Assembly: GCA_002304445.1 (NCBI GenBank)
Contig: NEVA01000009.1
Coordinates: 1 to 64,000 of the forward strand
Direction of reading: 5' to 3'
DNA: 64,000 nucleotides
Source of the DNA: Opitutia bacterium Tous-C4FEB
GTDB taxonomy: Bacteria > Verrucomicrobiota > Verrucomicrobiia > Opitutales > Opitutaceae
The number at the start of each line of letters is the position of its first letter. Positions within the stretch are counted from its first letter, which is position 1. The translations under genes were made by a program, and so were the position numbers. Under the pieces are notes generated by a model. It ran no database searches, was not told where the DNA came from, and saw only the letters and a program-made list of their open reading frames with translations. This document shows positions 15,654 to 24,923 of the stretch, piece after piece.

Positions 15654-17483
15654 ATGAAAAATTTCTTCACTTCATTGCTCGGTGCCCTAGCCGCGTTGGT
15701 CATTTTTGCGGGAGGAGCCTCTCTGCTTTTCGTCGGAATCCTAGGCGCGATCGTCGCTTTGAACACCGAGACGAAAGCCCCGTCGTTTGAACGCGGCTCG
15801 TATCTTGTTTTCGATTTGGCGTCCAATATCACGGACGCGCCGCCCCTGATTGATTTCGGGCATTTCGGGGGTTCCAGCCATACGACGCTGCAACTTCGTT
15901 CCGTCACCCGCGCGATTCGCGCGGCGAAGACTGATGACCGGATCTCGGGGCTCGTCATCACGGGTTCAATCGTGCAAGCGGGCTACGGATCGGGTCTGGC
16001 CGCGCTTAAGGAGGTCCGCGCGGCGTTGATGGATTTTAAAGCCGGCGGTAAACCGATCACGGCTTACCTAGAGTCCGTGAGCACCAAAGATTACTATTTG
16101 GCCTCGGTCGCTTCGGAATTGGTGCTTGATCCCTACGGCCTGATTTTGATGCCCGGCTTGGCGAGCGAGCCCATGTTTTTTGCGGGGATGTTCGAGAAAT
16201 ACGGGATCGGCGTCCAAGTCTCGCGCGCCGGAAGATACAAATCTTTCGGCGAGCCGTTTACCCGGAAGGACATGAGTCGGGAGAGCCGGGAGGAAACCGA
16301 GAAGCTCCTCGGCGACTTGTGGAGTTCAATCGTAGGCGACCTCGCGGAGGCGCGGGGGCTGACCCCCGAGGCCATCCAAGCCATCGTCGATGCCGAGGGT
16401 CTCATCCGGTCTGAGGCCGCGAAACTTGGAAAACTGGTCGATCGGATCGCCTATCGCGATCAAGTGATCGCGGAGATCCGGGCGAAAACGGGCGCAGCTG
16501 CCGGCGAGAAGATTGCTTTTAAGCAAATCTCCATCGCGTCTTACGCCAAGATTTCAACGGATGTGGCCGACTTGGTGAAAACTCGTGACGTCTCCACACC
16601 GGGTGGTCGGGGTCGGATCGCGATCGTTTACGCCGAGGGCGACATTGTTGATGGTGATGGCGATATCGGCGACGTGGGCGGGATCAAGTTTGCCCGGGAA
16701 ATCCGGCGGCTGCGTCAGGACACCAACGTCAAGGCCATCGTCCTGCGGGTGAACAGCCCGGGCGGTAGTGCGTCAGCCTCCGAAAACATCGGCCGTGAGG
16801 TTCAACTCGCCCGGAAATCCAAGCCCGTGATCGTGTCGATGGGCAGCTATGCCGCATCGGGCGGTTATTGGATCTCGGCCTACGCGGATCGGATCTTTGC
16901 CGAGGCCACGACCGTGACGGGCTCGATCGGCGTTTTCGGTCTCCAGTTCGACGTGCAGAAGCTCGCGAACAACGTCGGCATCACGTTCGACAGCGTCAAA
17001 ACCGGGCGCTATGCAGATATGCTTACCATTTCGCGTCCAAAGACCGACGCCGAGCTCGAGGTCACCCAGCGCATGATCGATTGGACCTACGGCGAGTTTC
17101 TCAGAAAAGTCTCTGAGGGACGAAATCTGAGTCCCGCGGTGGTGGCCGAGATCGCACAAGGTCGGGTTTGGTCGGGATTGGAAGCGAAGAAACTCGGGCT
17201 CGTGGACGAGCTCGGCGGCTTGGATTCAGCGGTGCAGTTTGCCGCGGAGAAGGCGGGCTTGGGCCGCAACTTCCGCATCGTGGAGTTTCCGCAGAAGAAG
17301 GAACTGGCCGAAGCGCTTGCCGAGTTGATGGACAAATTCGCGCCGGACGCGCAGGCCCGGGTGGGCACCGGCCTCGTCGGCGAAGTAACGCGGCGTTTCC
17401 AGAAAGAGATCTCGGCCTTGAATAACTTCAACGACCCCCAGGGCATCTACGCCCGGATGCCGTTGGAGCTGGCAATCCGTTAA
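15654..17483 (+). CDS. sppA: Signal peptide peptidase SppA, 67-kDa type
   Basis: Membrane-anchored serine protease that clears cleaved signal peptides. At 609 residues it is the long, duplicated form seen in E. coli rather than the short form of Bacillus. One N-terminal membrane helix (SLLGALAALVIFAGGASLLFVGIL) anchors it. The catalytic dyad is split across the repeats: Lys196 in RAGRYKSFGEP (N-terminal half) and Ser402 in GSYAASGGYW (C-terminal half). ATTVTGSIGVFG is the conserved stretch after the Ser. sufT starts 12 bp downstream, so the pair is probably co-transcribed. Confidence 0.96.
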   Translation: MKNFFTSLLGALAALVIFAGGASLLFVGILGAIVALNTETKAPSFERGSYLVFDLASNITDAPPLIDFGHFGGSSHTTLQLRSVTRAIRAAKTDDRISGLVITGSIVQAGYGSGLAALKEVRAALMDFKAGGKPITAYLESVSTKDYYLASVASELVLDPYGLILMPGLASEPMFFAGMFEKYGIGVQVSRAGRYKSFGEPFTRKDMSRESREETEKLLGDLWSSIVGDLAEARGLTPEAIQAIVDAEGLIRSEAAKLGKLVDRIAYRDQVIAEIRAKTGAAAGEKIAFKQISIASYAKISTDVADLVKTRDVSTPGGRGRIAIVYAEGDIVDGDGDIGDVGGIKFAREIRRLRQDTNVKAIVLRVNSPGGSASASENIGREVQLARKSKPVIVSMGSYAASGGYWISAYADRIFAEATTVTGSIGVFGLQFDVQKLANNVGITFDSVKTGRYADMLTISRPKTDAELEVTQRMIDWTYGEFLRKVSEGRNLSPAVVAEIAQGRVWSGLEAKKLGLVDELGGLDSAVQFAAEKAGLGRNFRIVEFPQKKELAEALAELMDKFAPDAQARVGTGLVGEVTRRFQKEISALNNFNDPQGIYARMPLELAIR

Positions 17484-17494
17484 CCGCAGCCACC

Positions 17495-18025
17495 ATGGAA
17501 ACAACGCTCAAGCAGGCCACGCCCGCGACTTCAATTCCCGCCGGTCATCCGACCACATTGGCAGCCGGATCCGGCGTGTTCATCACACAGACACTCGGCG
17601 GCAATGTGACCGTCCGCACCGATCAAGGGCTCTTCCGGATCGCGAGCGAGCACGCCGATGCCATCGTGGGTTATGTGCCGCCGGCAGCGCCCAGCGCGGC
17701 GGCCGCGGGAGAATTTAACGAGGCGGCCGTCTGGTCGGCGTTGAAGACGTGTTTCGATCCGGAGATTCCCGTGAACATCGTGGATCTCGGACTCGTTTAC
17801 GATTTGGCGATCGAGCGGGCGGGAGACGGCTCGCACACCGTCGAAGCAAAAATGACCCTCACCGCGCAAGGCTGCGGAATGGGGCCAACCATCGCGGAAG
17901 ACGCCAGGCAGAAAGTCGCCGCGTTACCCACGGTCACTTCGGCTAAAGTGCACATTGTCTGGGATCCGATTTGGACGCCGCAGATGATTTCTCCGGAAGG
18001 GCGCAAGGCGTTGGGCCTGGAGTGA
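17495..18025 (+). CDS. sufT: Fe-S cluster assembly protein SufT (DUF59/MIP18 family)
   Basis: A 176-residue protein acting in iron-sulfur cluster maturation. The C-terminal two thirds hold the DUF59/MIP18 domain, with the signature CFDPEIPVNIVDLGLVYDL (conserved Asp-Pro-Glu and the following strand) and LTAQGCGMGPTIAED, whose Cys is the likely cluster or metal ligand. The N-terminal ~70 residues form the Gly-rich extension that separates SufT from short MIP18 proteins. It sits 12 bp after sppA, not in a suf operon. Confidence 0.92.
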   Translation: METTLKQATPATSIPAGHPTTLAAGSGVFITQTLGGNVTVRTDQGLFRIASEHADAIVGYVPPAAPSAAAAGEFNEAAVWSALKTCFDPEIPVNIVDLGLVYDLAIERAGDGSHTVEAKMTLTAQGCGMGPTIAEDARQKVAALPTVTSAKVHIVWDPIWTPQMISPEGRKALGLE

Positions 18026-18408
18026 CAGAAACCTGCGGGAAACGCGCCCAAGCGGTGCGGCGTTCAGGGCACCAAGCCGTTTGATCAACGCGAACGGGTC
18101 GCGGCTTTTCTCCGCGTTCCGCTCGTAGTCAGCGCCGCAGGCAACGCCGCCGGCTGTGGAGTAGTCGAAGCGTTTGGCCATGAGACCGAGGTCCATGTCC
18201 ATGCCGGCGGAGACTACGGACGACGTAAAAAATTCCGTCTTCGACCGACATGATCGAAACTCTTGCCCGCTACCGACCCACCATCGCCAATGGACCGGAC
18301 ACGTCGCGGAGTTCAAAAAAATCTCGAGCCTGATGATGCCGACGAAAAGTCGCAGCGAAGGCTGCAGACGCCGCGCTCGAGACCTCAGCAGGGCTCCACG
18401 CTAGCTCT
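18026..18408. other. Intergenic region with no recognised feature (383 bp)
   Basis: Between sufT and the convergent cupin gene. Short open frames exist on both strands but none has a recognisable domain, start signal or signal peptide. I see no tRNA or T-run hairpin. Confidence 0.5.
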
Positions 18409-18849
18409 TCAATTCTGGGGCGGAGTCTTGGCGGTGACGAAACGAAAAACAAAATACGAGGCGTTCGTCTCGCCGATATTCTTCATCCCGTGCAGGTCGT
18501 GGGGTGCGTAGAAGAAGATAGAGCCGGTCCCGGCGCGGCGGACCTCGTTGTTGATCGTAACTTCGAGGGTGCCCTCCTTGACGATGACCATCTCCTCATC
18601 GGGGTGGCGGTGGGGCGCATGCGCAATTTCGCCAGGTCGCAGTGTGGTGATGTGACCGGAGAAATTATCGAGCGTGGCGGTGGGGCCGTTGAACACTTGG
18701 CGTCGTTCGCCGGTCTTGGTCGCTACCACGGCAAGCTGGTTCCAATCGAAAACAGAGGATTTCATGATGGGTTTCTTGGCCGTTTCGGCTGCGAACAAAC
18801 CGGCACCAAGACAGGAGAACGTTAACCAGGTCAGGAGGGATATTTTCAT
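18409..18849 (-). CDS. Exported small cupin-domain protein
   Basis: A 146-residue protein with a signal peptide (MKISLLTWLTFSCLGAGLFA) and one cupin domain. Cupin motif 1 reads HAPHRHPDEEMVIVKEGTLEV, giving the usual His/His/Glu metal ligands; motif 2 is in SIFFYAPHDLHGMKNIG. An ATG 12 bp upstream (18861) would only add three residues. It probably binds a divalent metal in the periplasm. Single-domain cupins have varied roles, so none is assigned. It is divergent from the M20 peptidase gene. Confidence 0.85.
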   Translation of the reverse strand: MKISLLTWLTFSCLGAGLFAAETAKKPIMKSSVFDWNQLAVVATKTGERRQVFNGPTATLDNFSGHITTLRPGEIAHAPHRHPDEEMVIVKEGTLEVTINNEVRRAGTGSIFFYAPHDLHGMKNIGETNASYFVFRFVTAKTPPQN

Positions 18850-18963
18850 GGGGATCAGCAATGCGCCTTACCCAATCTTCACAGAAATACCGAAGCAAGA
18901 GGTCCGCGAAAATCATTTCTAGCTGACAGCGTGACGAGGGCGAGGCGTGCTCATGGGACAATG

Positions 18964-20223
18964 ATGCATCCCACGCTCAAAGTTCTCTCGCGAATCGTTG
19001 CAATCACGCTGGCGCTGGTCGGCGCTGAGCTCATGGCGGTGGTCGAGCCGCAATCGCTCATGGCCGATCCCGCCATCAAGTCCGCCCTCGCCGCCATCGC
19101 GCGGAATGAGCCTGAGACAATCAACGAACAGGTGCGGTTAACTGAAATTCCAGCACCACCGTTTAAAGAGACGGTACGGGGTCTTGAGTTGAAGCTCCGG
19201 TTTGAGCAACTGGGGCTAAAGGACGTTCGGGTGGATAAAGAGGGCAATGTCGTCGGCGTACGGCCCGGCGCATTACCCCGGCCCAATGTGGTGGTCGCGG
19301 CCCATCTGGACACGGTGTTTCCCGAGGAGACCGACGTGCGGGTGAAGCGCAAAGGCGCCTTGCTCATCGGCCCGGGCATCGGCGACAACGGCCGTGGGCT
19401 GGCCGTCATGCTCAGCCTCATCCGCGCGTTGGACGAGGGCGGCGTGAAGACGACGGGCACCCTCACGTTTGTGGCCAATGTAGGGGAAGAAGGCCTCGGT
19501 GATCTTCGCGGCGTCAAAACGCTTTTCGGCGAAACCCTGAAGGGCCAGATCGATTCCTTTATCGCGATCGAACCGGGCCCCGCGAACCGCATCACCAACG
19601 GCGGCGTGGGCAGCTACCGTTACCGCGTAACATTCAAGGGGCCCGGCGGGCACAGTTACGGGGCCTTCGGGATGGCCAATCCCATTCACGCGCTGGGACG
19701 GGCGATCGCTAAGATCGGTGAGCTCAAGGTGCCGCAAAACCCAAAAACCACGTTTAATGTGGGCCGCGTCAATGGCGGGACTTCGGTCAACTCGATCGCT
19801 TTTGAAGCCTGGTTCGAAGTTGATCTGCGCTCCGAAACTATGGCAGCGCTGGAGGCCTTGCGCGCCCAGTTTACGGCAGCCGTGGAGTCCGGGGTGAAGG
19901 AAGAGAACATCCGGTGGAACAATCGGGCCGCCGTTTCCGCCGATCTCGAATTGGTTGGGTTTCGCCCGGCCGGACAAACAGCCGACGACTCAGCGATCGC
20001 GAGAATTGCGCGGGCCTCCGTGATTGCGATGGGCGGCATTCCTTCATTCGACTCGGGCTCGACCGACTCGAACTGGCCGATGCAACTGGGTATTCCCGCA
20101 CTTACCCTCCGTGGCGGCGGCCAGAACCGCGGGGCGCATTCGCTCGACGAGACGTTCGACACGACCGACGCCCACCTCGGGCCCCAGACCATTTTGCTGA
20201 CGATTGTTGCGCTCGCCCGTTGA
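18964..20223 (+). CDS. M20-family metallopeptidase, exported
   Basis: A zinc-dependent aminoacylase/carboxypeptidase-type enzyme of about 419 residues. The N-terminus is a signal peptide (ATG at 18961 and 18964 are equivalent). M20 metal ligands are seen in order: HLDTVF (His), GIGDNGRG (bridging Asp), NVGEEGLGDLRG (general-base Glu and ligand Glu), IEPGP, and a C-terminal His in GGGQNRGAHSLDE. The dimerisation domain GPGGHSYGAFG is present. It would trim peptides or N-acyl amino acids in the periplasm. The next gene starts within or just after its stop. Confidence 0.93.
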   Translation: MHPTLKVLSRIVAITLALVGAELMAVVEPQSLMADPAIKSALAAIARNEPETINEQVRLTEIPAPPFKETVRGLELKLRFEQLGLKDVRVDKEGNVVGVRPGALPRPNVVVAAHLDTVFPEETDVRVKRKGALLIGPGIGDNGRGLAVMLSLIRALDEGGVKTTGTLTFVANVGEEGLGDLRGVKTLFGETLKGQIDSFIAIEPGPANRITNGGVGSYRYRVTFKGPGGHSYGAFGMANPIHALGRAIAKIGELKVPQNPKTTFNVGRVNGGTSVNSIAFEAWFEVDLRSETMAALEALRAQFTAAVESGVKEENIRWNNRAAVSADLELVGFRPAGQTADDSAIARIARASVIAMGGIPSFDSGSTDSNWPMQLGIPALTLRGGGQNRGAHSLDETFDTTDAHLGPQTILLTIVALAR

Positions 20224-20303
20224 TCGTAGCGCCCGGCGGAGGGCGATGGGATTTTTTGGAGTTTACCCTCGCCACCGGCGAACTCCGCCCGCCGAATTTG
20301 GGG

Positions 20304-20918
20304 GTGCACCTCGTTATCTTTTACACGCTGGTCGTTTTGCTCGGTATTTTGAGCATGGGTTTTCAGCTGCTCGCCTCGCGCTTGTTGAATCCGTTTTTTG
20401 GCTCGTCGCTTATTGTTTGGGCGTGGCTCATTTCAACGTTCTTGGCGGCGTTCAGTGTTGGTTCGATTCTGGGCGGTTGGATCAGCAACGCGCCGACGTC
20501 CCAGCGGGTCCGCGCACAGTGGATCGCCGGGGCGGTCGCCGTCGGCTCACTGGCGTTCACCGCGTTTTTCGGCCGGGCAGTTTTGGGGCAGATCGAGATT
20601 GCGTTCACCGAGATCACCACCGGGCTGCTCGTCGCATGCCTTGGGTTGTTTTTCCTGCCGGTGACGACGTTGTCCTCGTTCGGTCCGCAGTGCGTGCAGT
20701 TCCTTGCGGGCCGCGGGACGCCACCGGGCAAGGCTTCGGGCTTGGTCTATGGCGTGAGCACCCTCGGCAACATTGCCGGCGTGATGCTCACGGCGTTTGT
20801 GCTGATTCCGCACCTGCCGGTCTCCACGTTGCTCTATCTCTGGCTTGGGGTGGCTCTGGTTAACTTGAGTTGCCTCATCATTCTTTTGCGGCCGGACAAG
20901 CCCGCTTTCTCGCCATGA
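20304..20918 (+). CDS. Six-helix membrane protein, N-terminal half of a fused MFS/spermidine-synthase-like system
   Basis: About 204 residues with six predicted membrane helices. It matches the membrane domain normally fused in front of spermidine-synthase-like proteins: SSLIVWAWLISTFLAAFSVG, then GPQCVQFLAG and ASGLVYGVSTLGNIAGV, the latter being the family's linker helix. The start is uncertain: GTG at 20304 is used, TTG at 20298 is close, and a TTG at 20220 overlaps the peptidase stop. Its stop overlaps the next start in ATGA (20915-20918), and that next gene encodes the catalytic half. The two halves are thus separate but translationally coupled. Confidence 0.78.
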   Translation: MHLVIFYTLVVLLGILSMGFQLLASRLLNPFFGSSLIVWAWLISTFLAAFSVGSILGGWISNAPTSQRVRAQWIAGAVAVGSLAFTAFFGRAVLGQIEIAFTEITTGLLVACLGLFFLPVTTLSSFGPQCVQFLAGRGTPPGKASGLVYGVSTLGNIAGVMLTAFVLIPHLPVSTLLYLWLGVALVNLSCLIILLRPDKPAFSP

Positions 20919-21820
20919 AACTTCTCCGTCTCGTCGCTTTGTGCCTGAGCATTCCCGCCGTCATGCCGGCGGCCGATTTCGTCGAAAATCACGATACGCT
21001 CTACAACAATCTCACGATCGAACGTCGCGGTACGGTCGTGGAGTTGCGCGCGCGTTCGCGCGGCGGGGAATACTTGGAATCGGCCGTGGATCTGGCCGAT
21101 CCGCTGCGGTTGGTGGTGCAGTATACGCGCACCCTGTTTGCCGCGGCGTTGCACGAGCCGGCCCCAAAGAACGTGCTGATGATCGGTCTGGGCGGCGCGG
21201 GATTTCACCGCGTGTTCGTTCACGCCTATCCACAGGCCCGCATTCAGTCGGTGGAGCTGGATCCAAAGGTGTTTGAACTCAGCCAAACGAAAATGGCTTT
21301 CAAGCCCAACGAGCGGACTCCAGTCGCCGTGATGGACGGACGGCTCTTTGTAAAACGGAACCGCGAGCAATGGGACTGGTTGATTTTGGATGCCTTCCGG
21401 GGCGGCTTCGTGCCGCCCCATCTGAAGACGGAGGAGTTTTACCGCGAATGCGTCGCGCGGATGACCGAGCGCGGAGTGTTCGTGACGAACTTGCACCAAG
21501 GAACCGAACTCTTCGCCGCGGATTTGAAGACAATCCGCGCGGTGTTTCCCCAAGTCGTGCTCTACGAAGTGGCCGGGCGAGGCAACGTGATCGCCTGTGC
21601 GGTCAAATACGCCGCGCCCGCCATGGATCGCACGCCGGATGTAGCCGGGCTCAAGCGGGGCTATCCCGCGCTCGCCGAAAAAGTCGATCTCGCCGGCTTG
21701 GCGGCTGAGCGCATCGCGTTTCCGGAGACGGCGATCAAGAACGCGCGGGTATTGACGGACGATTTTTCCCCGGTGGAGTTTTTGGATGCGCTCAAAAGCA
21801 ACAACACCATCGCGCGCTAA
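20915..21820 (+). CDS. Exported spermidine-synthase-like protein
   Basis: A 301-residue protein with the Rossmann-like methyltransferase fold of spermidine synthases. LMIGLGGAGFHRVF is the nucleotide-binding loop, SVELDPKVFEL the acidic strand end, and ILDAFRGGFVPPHLKTEEFY the active-site region. It begins with an apparent signal peptide (MKLLRLVALCLSIPAVMPA), so the catalytic domain may lie outside the cytoplasm, where ordinary SpeE substrates are scarce. The ATGA overlap with the six-helix membrane gene indicates a split version of the fused MFS/SpeE architecture. The donor and acceptor are unknown; calling it SpeE would overstate the evidence. Confidence 0.85.
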   Translation: MKLLRLVALCLSIPAVMPAADFVENHDTLYNNLTIERRGTVVELRARSRGGEYLESAVDLADPLRLVVQYTRTLFAAALHEPAPKNVLMIGLGGAGFHRVFVHAYPQARIQSVELDPKVFELSQTKMAFKPNERTPVAVMDGRLFVKRNREQWDWLILDAFRGGFVPPHLKTEEFYRECVARMTERGVFVTNLHQGTELFAADLKTIRAVFPQVVLYEVAGRGNVIACAVKYAAPAMDRTPDVAGLKRGYPALAEKVDLAGLAAERIAFPETAIKNARVLTDDFSPVEFLDALKSNNTIAR

Positions 21821-21850
21821 ACCTCATTATCTGACCCCACAATCTATTCT

Positions 21851-23374
21851 ATGAGTCTTTTTATCGGCATCGATTCAGGCACCCAAAGCGTCAAGGCGGT
21901 CGTGCTCGATCTCGTGACCCGCAAGGTCATCGCGGAGGCCCGGGCCCCTCATCGGATGATCGAAGGCCTGCGCGTCGGCCACATGGAGCAACACCCGCAC
22001 GAATGGACCGAAGCGCTCGATTTCGTGCTGGGAGCAGTGGCCGCGCAACTCGGGGCCGATGCCGCCAAGCGGGTGCGGGGAATCGGTGTTTCCGGCCAGC
22101 AACACGGTTTCGTGGCCCTCGATGTAAATGGCGACGTCATCCGGCCGGCCAAACTCTGGTGCGATACCAGCACGGCCACCGAATGCGCGATCCTCACCAA
22201 GAAACTGGGCGGGCCGAAAGCGGCGATCCGACTGACGGGGAATTTGATTTTACCCGGGTTCACCGCGCCCAAAGTGCTGTGGCTGAAACGTCATGAGCCT
22301 GAAAACTACAAGCTGCTGCGGCAGGTGCTGCTGCCCCACGATTACCTGAACTATTTTCTCACCGGAAACTACTCGATGGAGTTTGGCGACGCGTCCGGCA
22401 CGGCGCTGATGGATGTGCGCACCCGCACGTGGTCCAAGAAAATGATCAATGCGATCGACCCGAAGCTGGCGGGCTATTTGCCGAAGCTCTCGGCCTCACA
22501 CGAGGCGGCCGGTCTGCTGCGGCCCGAGTTGGCCGCCAAATATGGATTTGCGAGCGACGTCGTCGTCTCGGCCGGCGGCGGGGATAATATGATGGGAGCC
22601 ATCGGCACGGGCAACGTCGTGCCGGGCGTGGTGACCGCCAGTTTTGGCACCAGCGGCACGATCTACGCCCACGCGGCGAAGCCGGTGATCGATCCACAGG
22701 GAGAAATCGCGGCCTTTTGTTCCTCGACGGGTGGTTGGCTTCCGCTGCTTTGCACCATGAATGTCACGACCTTGACCGAGCAAGTGCGTGCGCTGTTCGG
22801 CCAGGATCACGCCGCGCTCAACGCGGCGGTGGCAGCGGCCCCGGCGGGCGCGGGCGGGTTGGTATTGTTGCCTTATCTGGCCGGCGAGCGGACGCCCAAT
22901 GTGCCGGCCGGCTCGGGTGTGTTGCTCGGCTTGAACGCCCGAAATTTTAGCTCGGGGCACATCGCCCGCGCGGCGATGGAAGGAGTGACGCTGGGCATGA
23001 ATTATGGTCTCCGCCGACTCGCGGAGCTAGGGGTTAAGGCGAAGGAAATCCGCGTCACCGGCGGCGGTGCGAAGTCGGCGGTATGGCGGCAACTCATGGC
23101 CGATATCTTCGGCGTGCCGGTGGTCGCGATGGTCGAGGACGAGGGCGCGGCACTCGGCGGCGCTTTGCAAGCCGCGTGGTGCGTGGCGATCCGCGAGGGC
23201 AACAAGCGGGCCAAGCTCACTGATTTCACCACGGGCGTCGTCTCGCTCGACGAACGCACGCGGTGTCTCCCGAACAAGGAAAACGTGGCGAAGTATCGCG
23301 CGCTACAAACCGTGCAAGATCAGCTCAGCTTGGCCCTGCGCGGAGTGTTCGAGGCGCAGCGGAAGCTGGCCTGA
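21851..23374 (+). CDS. xylB: Xylulokinase
   Basis: FGGY-family sugar kinase of 507 residues that phosphorylates D-xylulose to xylulose-5-phosphate for the pentose phosphate pathway. The N-terminal phosphate-binding loop is FIGIDSGTQSVKAVVLD. GVSGQQHGFVAL carries the xylulokinase-type substrate motif. The second ATPase lobe shows GGGDNMMGAIGTG, ASFGTSGTIYA and IRVTGGGAKSAVWRQ (FGGY signature 2). It follows the spermidine-synthase-like gene by 30 bp. No xylose isomerase or transporter is nearby, so it seems to stand apart from a xyl operon. Confidence 0.93.
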   Translation: MSLFIGIDSGTQSVKAVVLDLVTRKVIAEARAPHRMIEGLRVGHMEQHPHEWTEALDFVLGAVAAQLGADAAKRVRGIGVSGQQHGFVALDVNGDVIRPAKLWCDTSTATECAILTKKLGGPKAAIRLTGNLILPGFTAPKVLWLKRHEPENYKLLRQVLLPHDYLNYFLTGNYSMEFGDASGTALMDVRTRTWSKKMINAIDPKLAGYLPKLSASHEAAGLLRPELAAKYGFASDVVVSAGGGDNMMGAIGTGNVVPGVVTASFGTSGTIYAHAAKPVIDPQGEIAAFCSSTGGWLPLLCTMNVTTLTEQVRALFGQDHAALNAAVAAAPAGAGGLVLLPYLAGERTPNVPAGSGVLLGLNARNFSSGHIARAAMEGVTLGMNYGLRRLAELGVKAKEIRVTGGGAKSAVWRQLMADIFGVPVVAMVEDEGAALGGALQAAWCVAIREGNKRAKLTDFTTGVVSLDERTRCLPNKENVAKYRALQTVQDQLSLALRGVFEAQRKLA

Positions 23375-23399
23375 CCAATCTCAGCCGAACTGGAAATCT

Positions 23400-23915
23400 T
23401 CAGGGCACGCGGCGGCCGAGCACGATGAGATCGCGCGGGGTGCCGTCGAGCACGGCCACTCCGGTCATGTGCGCCCACTCGACAAACCCGTGGCGGCGGA
23501 AGAGCCGGAGGCTGGGCTCGTTGTGGCCGAAAATGTAGCCGGTCAGCGTGTGGATGCCGTGGGAGGGGGCGCGGGCGATCAGTTCATCGAGGAGCCAACC
23601 ACCGAGACCGCGGCCCCGGTAGGACTCGGCCAAGTAAAGCGCGACCATGACCGTGCCGTCGTAGGCGGCGCGGAGGTAGAACGAATCAAAACTCGCCCAA
23701 GCGCAAACGGCGTGGTTGGCCGCCGGATCGGTTAACACCCACAGCGGGCGGTTGGGCGTCTGATGGGCCTCGAACCAAGCGCGGCGACTTTCGACCGTCA
23801 CCGGTTCAAGGTCGGCGGTCACCATCCGGCCGGCCACGATGCTGTTGTAGATCGCGACGATGGCCGGCAGGTCGGCGGCGTTGGCGAGGCGGAGCTGGAG
23901 GTTGGAGGGACTCAC
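23400..23915 (-). CDS. GNAT-family N-acetyltransferase
   Basis: A 171-residue acetyltransferase resembling the phosphinothricin/methionine-sulfoximine acetyltransferase group: N-terminal LRLANAADLPAIVAIYNSIV, the acetyl-CoA loop LAESYRGRGLGGWLLDELI, and HTLTGYIFGHNEPSLRLFRR followed by GFVEW. The substrate is not determined by the motifs. It overlaps the upstream GlsB-type gene by 4 bp (ATGA at 23912-23915) and converges with xylB. Confidence 0.9.
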   Translation of the reverse strand: MSPSNLQLRLANAADLPAIVAIYNSIVAGRMVTADLEPVTVESRRAWFEAHQTPNRPLWVLTDPAANHAVCAWASFDSFYLRAAYDGTVMVALYLAESYRGRGLGGWLLDELIARAPSHGIHTLTGYIFGHNEPSLRLFRRHGFVEWAHMTGVAVLDGTPRDLIVLGRRVP

Positions 23916-24160
23916 CGTTTGATGAACCTTAGCAACCAGGCGAAGAGCAGCGCGCCGAGGGTGGCGAAGATGAGCTGTCCAAGCAGGCCGCTCGCGTGGA
24001 TGCCGAGAATACCGAAGAGCAGACCACCGAGGAATGCACCGACGATTCCCACCAAAACATTGCCGAGAGCGCCAAACCCCCGGCCCTTAATGATCACCCC
24101 GCTGAGCCAGCCGGCGAGAGCGCCGATCAGCAGAAACGAGACGAAACCGACGAGCGACAT
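23912..24160 (-). CDS. GlsB/YeaQ/YmgE-family small membrane protein
   Basis: An 82-residue Gly-rich membrane protein of the transglycosylase-associated (YmgE/GlsB) family: LIGALAGWLSGVIIKGRGFG, NVLVGIVGAFLGGLLFGILG and a third hydrophobic segment, ending KR. These proteins are linked to general and envelope stress in other bacteria; their molecular role is unclear. Its stop overlaps the GNAT start, so the two are coupled. Confidence 0.9.
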   Translation of the reverse strand: MSLVGFVSFLLIGALAGWLSGVIIKGRGFGALGNVLVGIVGAFLGGLLFGILGIHASGLLGQLIFATLGALLFAWLLRFIKR

Positions 24161-24202
24161 CGCGAAACGGGAGGGACTCGGATTTCGCCGACAGAGAACG
24201 GC

Positions 24203-24883
24203 TTACTTGCCCGCCGGTTTGGTGAACTGGAGACGGATAACAACCTCGGCCAAGCGTTGACGGAGGAGTTCGTCCTCTTCGGCGGCCGTCTTTTTGTAGG
24301 TGGTACGTTCGAGCACGCGCTCGGTGAGCTCGATGCTGATGACGAAGATGTGACCGTTTTTGACGAAAAGCTGGTTGCCGCGTTTTGCCACGGGCATTGG
24401 GCCGCCGGCGATCATCGGAAGTTTATCCATGAACATCGAACCGCCGGGCAGGAGAATGTAAGTGATAAGTGAACCGTCGAGGGCGCTGGGGACGAACTTG
24501 GCGCTTTCGATGGAGGCGTCGGGAAAGGACTGCCGGAAATCGCCGAGCACATAATTGCTGAAGAAATACACGAGGTAGTCCTTCAGGCCCCGGGTCGACA
24601 TCTCCCAGCGCTGCGTGGCGTCTTGGGGAAATGAAGCGATGCTGATGTGGGTGTTAAAGTCGTCCTGAAAAGTGACCACGTTTTCCGTATCGGTGATGGT
24701 GCCGCCGAGTTCCGGGAGAACCGGGATCGTGACCTTAAACGCGCCGGTGGGTGAAAAATAAGTGCGGCCTTCGACCCGGCCAACGAGGGGCATGGATTCG
24801 GGCGCGGGTTCGGGTTCGCCTTGGGCACAGAGCAGACTGGGGGCGGTGAGAGCGATGAGGAGAGCGAGGGGGAAACGGCGCAT
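24203..24883 (-). CDS. Exported protein of unknown function
   Basis: A 226-residue protein with a signal peptide (MRRFPLALLIALTAPSLLCA). I chose the start at 24883; the frame is open upstream to 25273 but that part is antisense to ksgA. The mature protein has beta-strand-like alternation (GRTYFSPTGAFKVTIPVLPE) and reads like a one-domain periplasmic or outer-membrane-associated protein. I do not recognise the family. It lies 40 bp downstream of ksgA on the same strand. Confidence 0.75.
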   Translation of the reverse strand: MRRFPLALLIALTAPSLLCAQGEPEPAPESMPLVGRVEGRTYFSPTGAFKVTIPVLPELGGTITDTENVVTFQDDFNTHISIASFPQDATQRWEMSTRGLKDYLVYFFSNYVLGDFRQSFPDASIESAKFVPSALDGSLITYILLPGGSMFMDKLPMIAGGPMPVAKRGNQLFVKNGHIFVISIELTERVLERTTYKKTAAEEDELLRQRLAEVVIRLQFTKPAGK

Positions 24884-24923
24884 GGGTTGGAAAAGATGAT
24901 GAGTAACGGAACGCGGTCGGCTT

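Noticed and set aside
17924-18316. 130-codon frame on the minus strand, partly antisense to sufT
   Set aside because: A stretch beginning MAKRFDYSTAGG looked protein-like but matches nothing I know and overlaps a solid gene.
20915-21820. Naming the gene speE
   Set aside because: The fold is SpeE-like but an export signal and uncertain substrate residues make classical spermidine synthase doubtful.
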